Below, one piece after another: positions 11,701 through 19,700 of a stretch of 64,000 nt of DNA. Made by a program: the position numbers and the translations under genes. Numbering within the stretch: the stretch's first letter is position 1; every line of letters starts with the position of its first letter. The notes under the pieces were generated by a model that was not told the origin of the DNA, made no database searches, and saw nothing but the letters and a program-made list of their open reading frames with translations. Source of the DNA: Brevibacillus laterosporus DSM 25 (GTDB taxonomy: Bacteria; Bacillota; Bacilli; Brevibacillales; Brevibacillaceae); NCBI RefSeq assembly GCF_002706795.1, contig NZ_CP017705.1, forward strand, positions 5,183,501-5,247,500, in the 5' to 3' direction.

Positions 11701-13496
11701 TGATAGGAAGCTTCCTCATCCAGAGCGAGACATTTTCCAGAAAAGGTGATTCTCTCTTGTAAATGACTATGTACCACTACCAGTTTGGCGCCCGTATCTT
11801 CTAGCATGTAGCGAATGCGCTCTTCTGGATAGGCTGGATCAATCGGGACATAAGCTCCTCCCGCCTTCAGGATTCCTAATAGCCCAACCATCATGTCCAA
11901 GGAACGCTCTACCATAATCCCAACCAGTTGATCAGGTCCTACTCCTTCTGCTCTCAGAGTTCGTGCCAATTGGTTCGCTCGCTCATTTAATTCACGGTAT
12001 GTTAATTGCGCACCTTCATAGACTATCGCTACTTGATCCGGTGTACGCTCCACCTGACTCTCAAATAACTGGTGAATGGTTTGCTCTTGTAAATTATCTA
12101 CTGTTGTATCGTTGAACTTCTCAAGAATCAACGTTTTCTCTTGAGGAGTTATCATCTTAATAGAAAAGAGGTTTGCATATGGGTCGTTTTGTATCTCTTC
12201 TATCATTTGTAGCACATGCCCAGCAATACGCTCGATGGTAGATTCGTCAAAACGATTTTGGTGATAAGTGATTCGTAATTCTACATCCTCTTTCATGACG
12301 ATTTCCAAGCATAGCGGATAATTGGTTAATTCGTTCATCTCGTAGGACCGGACTGACAAATCGGAAAATTTGTTCATCAGGCTAAAATCAATCGGGTAAT
12401 TCTGGACGATCATAATAGAATCAAATAACGATTCCTGGTTATCCAATTGAGTCCATTTTTTGACATCAACAAGTGGAATTGCTTCAAAAGCTTCTCGTTC
12501 TTTCACTTGTTGGTGAACCATTTGTAGCAAATCGATAATCGTCTCATCTGAACGGTTTTTTACACGTAACGGTAGTGTATTGATAAAGAGACCTACCATT
12601 TGATCGATCCCTTTAATCGGCGCTGTACGCCCTGAACTAGTTACACCAAACACAACATCCTGATTGTTATTATAGCGTTGTAACACCATGCCCCAAACTG
12701 TGTAAAAAAAGGTAGCGATTGTAATATTTTGTTCTTGTACAAATGTTTTTAAACGCTTAGTCAAGCTCTGTGTGAAACCATATGTATAGCTTTTCCCCTG
12801 TTTCGAAGCTTCAAGGTTATATTCTTTACGGGCAAGTACATCTGATTTTGTATCGAATCCATCAAGAAGGCTTTTCCAAAATAGAGTAACTTCTTCCTTC
12901 TCCTGCTGAGATTGACTCCATTTGATAAAATCTTTAAATTTACTTTTCTCTTTTGCCGTATTTTCCTGTCCTTCTTTGAGATTATGATAAGCTTGAAAAA
13001 ATTCGCTAAGTAAAACACCATTACTCCATCCATCATACAGAATATGATGATTCGTAATAATCATTTCATAATGATTGTCCGTCAATTTACACAAAGTAAA
13101 ACGGAACGGTTCTATATGTAGATGTAATGGCTCTTGGAGGTCTTGTAGCTTTACATTTGCAAGTTTTTCCATTTTTTGTTCTATAGGTACCATCGATAAA
13201 TCAATCTGTCTAAAAGGTACTGGCTTATCCTTTAAAATGATCTGCACCGGCTTTTCTAAATTCTCCCACCGATAAATAGTTCGTAGCATCTCGTTCTGTT
13301 GCGCAATGTAATCCCATGCTTGCTTTATTAGTTCTGGTTGAACCCTGCCTTCCACATGTATAGACAATTGTTCATAATACTCTCTACTTTCAAGATTATA
13401 TAAATAGTAAAATAATATTCCTTCTTGAGAAGGCGTTAATCCCAAAATTTCTTCTACGTTCGTTTTTTCAATCTTCATTGTTTTCCCCACGCACAT
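5727..13496 (-). CDS. Two-module NRPS, C-A-PCP-C-A(MT)-PCP-halfC
   Basis: A 2589-aa peptide synthetase. Domains with approximate residues: C (HHILYDG, His150-151); A1 (YTSGSTG near 618); PCP1 (LGGHS, Ser1011); C2 (HHIISDG, His1200-1201); A2 starting near 1540 with motif a2 near 1595 and a3 near 1952; PCP2 (LGGNS, Ser2345); and a C-terminal piece of about 210 residues that resembles only the C-lobe of a condensation domain. An SAM methyltransferase (VLEIGCSSG) sits between a2 and a3 of A2. My reading of the specificity codes is DILQMGMVWK for A1, which is glycine-like, and DVLQMGLVYK for A2, related but not assignable. The first codon could be ATG at 13496, only 3 nt from AAGGAG, or ATG at 13478 behind GGGG. 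A strong hairpin separates it from the upstream gene, so transcription may be attenuated or restarted here. Confidence 0.95.
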   Translation of the reverse strand: MCVGKTMKIEKTNVEEILGLTPSQEGILFYYLYNLESREYYEQLSIHVEGRVQPELIKQAWDYIAQQNEMLRTIYRWENLEKPVQIILKDKPVPFRQIDLSMVPIEQKMEKLANVKLQDLQEPLHLHIEPFRFTLCKLTDNHYEMIITNHHILYDGWSNGVLLSEFFQAYHNLKEGQENTAKEKSKFKDFIKWSQSQQEKEEVTLFWKSLLDGFDTKSDVLARKEYNLEASKQGKSYTYGFTQSLTKRLKTFVQEQNITIATFFYTVWGMVLQRYNNNQDVVFGVTSSGRTAPIKGIDQMVGLFINTLPLRVKNRSDETIIDLLQMVHQQVKEREAFEAIPLVDVKKWTQLDNQESLFDSIMIVQNYPIDFSLMNKFSDLSVRSYEMNELTNYPLCLEIVMKEDVELRITYHQNRFDESTIERIAGHVLQMIEEIQNDPYANLFSIKMITPQEKTLILEKFNDTTVDNLQEQTIHQLFESQVERTPDQVAIVYEGAQLTYRELNERANQLARTLRAEGVGPDQLVGIMVERSLDMMVGLLGILKAGGAYVPIDPAYPEERIRYMLEDTGAKLVVVHSHLQERITFSGKCLALDEEASYQDLTTNLEPISTPTDLAYVIYTSGSTGRPKGVMITHQSVINHVYGITDRIDFTSGKSILSITTISFDIFILETFLSLSKGVRVVIASEAQRADPKALCEIIWNEKIDMLQMTPPRMQMLLSSMHDTERVKCLEGVREIMLGGEALPVSLLQALRTYTQARLYNMYGPTETTVWSSVAEIKTGEAITVGKPLANNYFYVLSDQNQLQPIGVAGELCIAGEGLARGYWNLPELTAKKFVENPFVPGSLIHKTGDLAKWLPDGTIECLGRIDHQVKIRGYRVELGEVEAQLVKIKEVREAVVIAREDQDGTNHLCAYFVAEKQLTVNELKRSLSYELPNYMVPSYFMQLDKLPHSLNGKIDRKSLPAPEGSSIHTGVEYVAPRTEIEGKMVQIWSEILQIEKIGINDNFFELGGHSLKASQFVSTLRKVSNKQLPLRAIFNRPTIAELASLVENEASLDYGKIEKAPVQDYYPISSAQKRLFVLDKMEQGSTTYNMPGMISLKGNVDRNRIEQAFRQLVDRHEALRTSFHFINNEVVQQIHPKVTFSMSEHSLQESANAEIDRSVLITQIVESFVQPFDLQQAPLLRVKLVHIEKEEYLLLVDMHHIISDGSTIELFIEEFMSLYAGKSLPELAIQYKDYTVWHNSQVASDEWAKKEQYWLSQFADEIPILHLPTDFARPPIKSFMGDHVLMRWNKEETAAIHQFALENNVTPFMVLLATYHFLLATYSGQNDQVIGTPFAGRTHADLQNVMGMFVNTLPIRNRVEKGDSFVSFLARVKQNVLLAYEHQEYPFEELVQKLDVERNVDRNPVFDTMFILQNMDSKELALEDISISQLEFPNKTSKFDLTLEAKEREGRYHFRLEYCKDLFHKRTAEQLVKHFIHLLTKVTKSPDFTFDSLELLLPEEKNQLLVEFNDTVMSYDQDKTIHQLFADRVKLTPNQIAVMCEERSLTYQELDDKANQIAHYLLEHHQVQPNQLIGILIERSEFILIAMLGILKAGAAYVPIDPVLPDERIKVIVNEASISVVLSTSRFIHQLNALQWECPTLHTFVCLDKDEITSIDSSQTNELLDQKLWNHIGSVGDDEISIGGWVSSYTGQPFSLEEMSEYSKNVLHKLKSHLNSRTRVLEIGCSSGLTMFELAPYVGSYYGTDLSDVIIEKNRQRMVHEGVSNIKLTTLPAHEIDQLDERDFDVVILNSVIQYFPNHNYLRFVLAKALELMGKNGVLFVGDIMDLSLKEQMIQSLTEHKKSQSDDDKHRTKTEFTTELFISRSFLEDWLLKHDEVTHVTFSQKEHSIENELTRYRYDALFTIDKECLPEDSLTKKNVDIQGRRQKGASIINRQPTQAINTQIAAHSLCYVCFTSGSTGKPKGVMIEHRGVHNFIEAAVKIIPFEEGKRLVSVTNISFDVLVLETFVPLLKGVTVVIATESEQRDPKRLSRSIINSKTSMIQVTPSRLQLLMNDKECHHSLHLLEIIMIGGEAFSTVQLKGLQAITQAKLFNLYGPTETTVYSAIADLTHKETVTIGQPIGNTSIYIVDKHKKLVPIGVQGELCIAGDGVARGYLHQPELTSEKFVSDPFHADSTVRMYCTGDLARWCEDGTLEYLGRSDHQVKIRGYRIELGEIEERLQSHEEITEAIVLSSEDTFGNKILIAYIVAQTELSVAPLREFVKEALPEYMVPAHFVQIEKMPLTPSGKADRKALENTTSRLSTGTAFVAASNEIEEVLLSIWEELLGVTGFGIHDNFFDLGGNSLLLVRMHSRVDEKYPNHVTVTDMFTYPSINKIATLIMHGDIEQTRTFSLPSISMARDYFASNQMSEAGSLFEAELTPATVMKLQRLAEVEQVTIEDVFVATYMFLLAQISGSKQLSIQLLMQTPNQFMSLDADISSMTNFSELFRYVHQKQKAEDDIKVYEPDSLSGLVMSKEPFTITPLLYRKGLATKRSEMNDIFDILLEIEQGSKNIYLRLDYQQQLLRSEKMKELLNAYMKLLTMILENY
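5730..6359 (-). other. C-terminal half-condensation domain (C-lobe only)
   Basis: The last ~210 residues of the 2589-aa NRPS have the strand and helix pattern of the second half of a C domain, ending KLLTMILENY, but no HHxxxDG motif and no N-lobe. The spacing from PCP Ser2345 to the protein end is 244 residues. The 1246-aa NRPS has the same arrangement with 246 residues, and its tail is visibly homologous (NFSELFRYV against DFGELFRQV; YMKLLTMILEN against YLKLLSLMLEN). Catalysis of peptide bonds is unlikely; an interface role is inferred. Confidence 0.7.
7760..8505 (-). other. Methyltransferase domain inserted in an adenylation domain between a2 and a3
   Basis: Within the second A domain of the 2589-aa NRPS, a2 (LKAGAAYVPID) and a3 (FTSGSTGKPKG) are separated by about 350 residues instead of about 60. 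The insert opens with GGWVSSYTGQPFS, then has SAM motif I (VLEIGCSSGLTMF), an acidic ribose-binding motif (YYGTDLS) and VVILNSVIQYFP, which are typical of NRPS methyltransferase domains. The usual insertion point is between a8 and a9. To my knowledge, a2-a3 insertions have been linked to side-chain rather than backbone methylation (for example KtzH). Which atom is methylated here cannot be read from the sequence. Confidence 0.85.
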
Positions 13497-13703
13497 CCAC
13501 TCCTTTTGTACTCTTTTCGGCCTTCTATTCAGATATAGAATGTACCTATCTGCATAATTTCTTATGCTTTTTTAGTAGGCATAGATAAATAAAGAAGTTG
13601 ATGAAAAAAGAAAAAATTTCAATACGCCAGAAAATTCCACAACTTAACAATATCATACAATTTAAAAATTTTCACTAATACTATAATAAATTAAGGAAGA
13701 AAG

Positions 13704-13735
13704 GTAAGACCATGGGTTTTATCCCAAGGTCTTAC
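13704..13735 (-). terminator. Strong hairpin terminator or attenuator inside the NRPS operon
   Basis: GTAAGACC...GGTCTTAC with an inner TGGG/CCCA stem forms a 13-pair hairpin, interrupted by one A-A mismatch, 17 nt after the stop of the 2587-aa NRPS. On the minus strand it is followed by the pyrimidine-rich stretch CTTTCTTCCTT. The rest of the 255-bp gap (13497-13751) is AT-rich and has no ORF. It ends with AAAGGAG just before the next NRPS gene. Either the downstream genes have their own promoter here or read-through sets their level. Confidence 0.65.
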
Positions 13736-13751
13736 TACTTAGCAGTTTTAT

Positions 13752-16700
13752 TTAGAAATGAAAGTTCAATTGATCAGAAATATCCATTTCAATCAGATCA
13801 ATGGACTCAGTAATCTCCAAATCACATAATTTTTTATCTGTCTCAGTCACAATTATAGTAAGTAGCTTAAGAAAGGATTCTCCTAAAATGTTTATCGTGC
13901 TATTTGAAAATAATATATTTGCATACTCAAATTGAAATACTAACTCCTCATCTGCTTCTATCGTAATGACACTCAGATCAAATTTAGACATACGGTATTT
14001 ATAATCAAAGCGAGATATGGACAGCTTATCAGTAACATTATTACCTTCTGTGATGTAAGGCTCCTCAATATTTTGTAGTATAAACATCGTGTCAAACAAA
14101 GGATTCCTAGATTCATCATTTGCTGCATCTAGCTTTTCTACGAGCATGTCAAATTGATAATCCTGATTATCAAAGGCTTGTAATACATGCTCTTTAACTA
14201 CAAGCAGGAACTCACTAAATGTCTGCTGAGTCTCAGATTGTAAACGTATGGCCAATGTATTAACAAACATGCCGATTACCTTTTCAAGATCTGCATGATG
14301 CCTACCAGCAATCGGTGTTCCAATAATGATGTCTTGCTGACGAGCATATTTTGATAGCAGCACGTGATATGCAGCAAGTAAAACCATGTAAAGTGTTGTA
14401 CCTGTAGAACTGGCTAAGTTTCGCAATCCTAACGTCAATTCCTTACTAGCACAGAACTCAACATAGTTACCCTCAAAGCTTTTCACTGACGGACGTGGAT
14501 AGTCTGTTGGCAGTGCAAGCACAGGTAATTGACCAGTAAACTGATCCAGCCAGTATTTCTCTTGACTTTGCATGATCTCTGACATCAATAGTTTGTTTTG
14601 CCAAGCTGAAAAATCTTTGTATTGAATTCTTGGCTCTGGAAGTTGCTTCTCCTGATAGAACTGCACCAGTTCATCTAGCAAAATTGCTATGGATGATCCA
14701 TCCATTATGATATGATGCATATCCAAGACAAGCACATGGTATCCCTCTTCCACCGTGACAACAAAAAGACGCAGTAGTGGTGCCTTGCCCAAGTCAAAAG
14801 GAGCCACAAGTGACCGAACAACGCTGTGAAGCTGTTCGTGTGTTGATGTTACTTCTTTCAAGTCTAGCTCTAGCTTGTCCTGAACATATTGAACAGGTTC
14901 TCCTTTTTCCCATCCGAAAGAAGTGCGAAGAATCTCATGACGTTCCACCAGTTTTTGAAGGGCTTGATGAAGGCGTTGTTTGTCCAGTTTCCCCTCAATA
15001 ATAAACATGTTCGGAATATTATAGGCTATATTCTCTGAATCTCGTAGATTTACTATAAACATACGTTTTTGTGCAGAAGAAAGCTGGTATGCCTCTTGTT
15101 TTTTTACAGGTTGAATCATCGGATAAGCTTTTTTGGCACTGTTCTCTACAACCTGTGCTAAATCCTTAATGATTGGGCTGTTAAAAATTTCCCGCAGGGA
15201 GATATCTACCTGTAATTCTTTATTGATACGCGAAATAACCGTTGTTGCCTTCAGTGAATGCCCACCATTTTCAAAAAAATGATCTTCGATACCTATTCCA
15301 CTCGTATCAAGCACACTTTCCCAGATAGCAATTATTTTTTCTTCAATTATGGTACGTGGTGCTACGTATTTGCTTTCTACAACATTACGATCAGGTTTTG
15401 GCAACGCCTTACGATCCACTTTCCCATTTGTAGTCAAGGGAAGCCTCTCCATTTTTACAAAGAAGGCTGGAATCATATAGTCAGGTAACGCATTTGCTAA
15501 ATGACTTTTTAGTTGATTAATAGGGACATCTTGTTTCAACACTACATAGGCACATAAACTTTTCTGACCCCTTGTATCCTCAATATCCATTACTACCGTT
15601 TCCAAAATATCGGGATGATTGTTAATTTGGTTTTCGATTTCTTCCAATTCAATACGGAACCCACGAATTTTAACTTGATAGTCTTTACGTCCAAAAAACT
15701 CCAGTGTTCCATCAGAAAGCCAACGTCCCATGTCTCCCGTTTTGTAAAGTCGTACTCCTTTATGATCAGCAAACGGATCTTCCATAAATACTTTGGCGGT
15801 TCTTTCTGGATCATTCAAATATCCTCGTCCAACCCCTAAACCAGACACACAAATTTCGCCTTTAATCCCAACCGGGCAGAGATTCATTTTTTCATCAACA
15901 ATGTAAATCTTAAAATTGTGCAAAGGTTTACCAATAGGAACGATTTCGCTTTGGGGCAACTGATCTAAGATATGAATCGTAACATCGTCTGATGCTTCAC
16001 TAGGCCCATATGCATTCGCTAACGGAATATGCGGGAAGAGCTTAAACCATCTGGCTACCAAACTACGTTTAATTGCTTCTCCTGTGACGCTTACATATCG
16101 AAAACACTCTAGAGACAATTTGGTTTCTTCCACATGATCCAGCATAACGGACAAAACAGATGGAACAACTTGAAAGATATTTATCCGATCTTTAATAATC
16201 TGCTCAATGCAAGAGGTAGGCTCCATAGTCATCTGATTATCATAGATGATAGTAGTTCCACCCAAGATAATAGATGTAAAAAATTGCCACACAGAAATAT
16301 CAAAGCAGTGAGAAGCAGTTTGGGCGATGCGGCAATCTTCACTCAACTTAAGTTGCTTTATCATCATGTGTAGATGATTGTTTAATCCGATATGCTCTAC
16401 CATCGCCCCTTTTGGCTTACCTGTTGATCCTGATGTATAGATGATATAAGCAAGATGGTCAGGCTCAACGATAACACTTAGATTGTCTTTCCTTTCTTGA
16501 TTGATGGCGTCCATTTGATCATCAATACAAATAATGGTACCCCTATAGTTCTGTATAATCTCTGGAGTAACAAATTTCGATGTAGTGATCAGTACCGCCG
16601 CCCCTGAACCTTCGAGAATACCTATAATTCGTTGTATGGGGTAGGCCGTATCAATAGGTATGTAAGCCCCACCTGCTTTCCAAATACCTAGGATACTTTC

Positions 16701-19700
16701 CATCATTGGGATGGAACGTTCTAAGAAAACAGCTATTATCTCTTCATTTTTCATACCGGTTCTACGGATAAAGCGCGCCATTTGATTGGCCCGAGCATTC
16801 AATTCTTCATACGTCATTTGTTGATCCCGATGTATAACAGCAATGTCAGTAGGTCGACATTCCACTTGCTTTTCAAATAATTCATGCGTGGTTTTGTCTA
16901 GTGGAAAATCACATTTTGTGTCATTAAAATCCTCGAGAATTTGGATTTTTTCTTGTTTTGTCAACATATTTAGATCAGAAATTGGTTGCTCTGGAAGCTC
17001 CACAATGGATTCTAGCAGCTCCCGATAATGCTCCATCATACGGCCAATGGTAGCTGAAAAAAATATATCCATGTTATATTCTGCTACCAACAGCAGACCA
17101 TCTGGATGCTCTGCAATATCAAATAAAAGATCAAACATAGACGTGCCTCTATCAATTTCCGGATGAATCAGTGTCTCATCAGAGAGTTTAAAATCGGTAC
17201 GACGAGTATTTTGCAATGTAAACATGACCTGAAAAATTGGGGTGATGTTTTTTGTACGTTCAGGTTGTAATACTTCCACTAATTTTTCGAATGGAACATC
17301 TTGATTGGAAAACGCTTCAAGAGTAACCTCCCGTACTTGTTTTAGAAGTTCAGTAAATGTTGGGTTATCACTCAATTGAGAACGTAATACAATTGTATTA
17401 GCAAAGAATCCAATCATACCCTCTGTCTCTAAGCGTGTACGATTAGCAATTGGAGAACCAACTAATATATCGGTTTCTCCCGAATATCGACTAAGCAGTA
17501 CTTTAAATGCTGAAAGTAAGGCCATATAAAGAGTCACGCCTTGACGTTTACAAAGAACATGTAATTTATTAACAAGTTCTTTCGGCATAACTAAAGTGTC
17601 ACGCTGACCTGCGCCACTGGCTACACTTGGACGGGTCCGGTCTATCGGTAATTGTAAAACTGGTAAGTTCCCAGCCAACTGCTTTTTCCAATAGGCTAAT
17701 TGTTGATTCATCACTTTACCATCTAGCCACTTGCGCTGCCATGCAGCAAAATCGGCATATTGTAGCTGCATTTCTGGTAAAGGAGAAGGTTTGCCCTGAC
17801 TAAATGCTTCATATAAAACAGATAATTCGTGTGTAAATATCTGTAAGGACCAACCATCCATGATAAGATGATGCATGGTGTAATAAAAGACGTAACTCTC
17901 TTCATCTTTTTTAAATAATATGAAACGCACCAACGGACATTTCGTTAAATCAAACGATCGATTAGCATCCTCATTGGCCATATCGATAATTCGCTGATGG
18001 CGTTCTGGGGCAGGAACATCACTCATTTCAATCAAAGGAATGCGAATGGATTGGAATGGATGACTGAGTTGATAAGGTTTTCCATCTTTGGAGATAAAAC
18101 TGGTGCGCAAAATTTCATGTCGACGAATGATCTCATTTACTGCACGCTCCAAAGCATCAATGTTTAAACTTCCTTTGAGTGTGTTTGCAACTGGGACATT
18201 ATAGGTTGCACTTCCAGGTTCCAGTTGTTCAATAAACCAAACTCCTTGTTGAGTATACGAAAGGACAAGATCATCATCTCGTGAGACAGGAACCAGCGGA
18301 ACGGATACCGATTGCTCTCCTGAAGATATGATGTGGTCAATCTGTTTTCCCATTGCTTGGATCGTTGGATTTTCAAAGAACGTTCGTAATGATATTTCTA
18401 TATGAAAGGCATGGTATATTCTTGATAAAAGCTGAGTAGCAAGAAGAGAATGACCGCCACTATTAAAAAAGTCATCGATGATACTGATGCGACCAATTCC
18501 TAAAATTTCTTTCCAAAATTCGGATAGGATTATCTCTGTATCAGTAACGGGTTCAATAAACGGCGTATTCCCTTCCTCTCTTTCAAGAAAAGGAGCTGGC
18601 AATGCTTTTCGATCTACTTTTCCATTTGGTGTAACCGGTAGATGATCCAAATAGATAAACGTAGCAGGAATCATATGCATTGGTATTTTCTTCTCTGCAA
18701 AACTGCGTAACTCACAAGTGGTTACTACCCCTGGTTTGTAGGCAGTAAAATAGGCAATCAGTTGTTTGTTACTATTTTGATCTTCTCTCATCATTACTAC
18801 CGCATCCCGAATTTCTGGATGCTGCCCCAAAACAGCTTCGATTTCACCTAATTCAATTCGGAATCCGCGTATTTTAACTTGATCATCCTCGCGTCCAATA
18901 TAGCTTAAAGTGCCATCTGGCAAATAACGCACAATATCCCCAGTCTTATATAAACGGTCCGTTTCATTTGAAGAAAATATATTTTTTATGAAGCGCTCAC
19001 TTGTGATTTCGAGTCGATGTAAATATCCTAGTGCAAGACCAGGTCCCCCCACATACAGTTCACCCGGAACCCCGATAGGGACTACTTGTAAATATTGATC
19101 TAAGACATAGACTTGGGTATTAGCAATAGGCTTCCCGATTGGAATTGATAAAGCATCAGCCGCTACTTGAGTAACATGATGTGTTGTCGTAAACACTGTA
19201 CATTCTGCTGGTCCATAGACATTAATTAACTTCTTCGGCTTACCTTTTTCTAAGGCTACTCTTACCCACTTAGGATCAGCAGCTTCTCCCCCAAATAAAA
19301 CCGTAATGTTTGTAAACAGTTCAGGTTTTTCCCCTGCATATTGGTTGAACAAGGCAGTCGTTACTAACATCATAGTAATCCCATAATGATGAATTTCTTT
19401 CTGGAAAGCGTAAGGAGATAAAACAACATCTGGCGCAATGAGTACAAGCGTAGCCCCATGAAGCAACGTACCCCACAATTCAAAGGTAAATGCATCAAAG
19501 GACGTATTACTGACCTGCGCTAAACGATCAGTAGACTCCCAATCTACATATGAATTATTTTTTACGAGACGATTAATACTCTGATGTGTGATCCTTGTAC
19601 CTTTTGGGGTACCTGTTGAACCAGAGGTGTAGATAACATAAGCCATATTCGTAGCAGTAGCGTTACTACTAGGTGTTGATAAGCTTTCTTGATCAAACCC

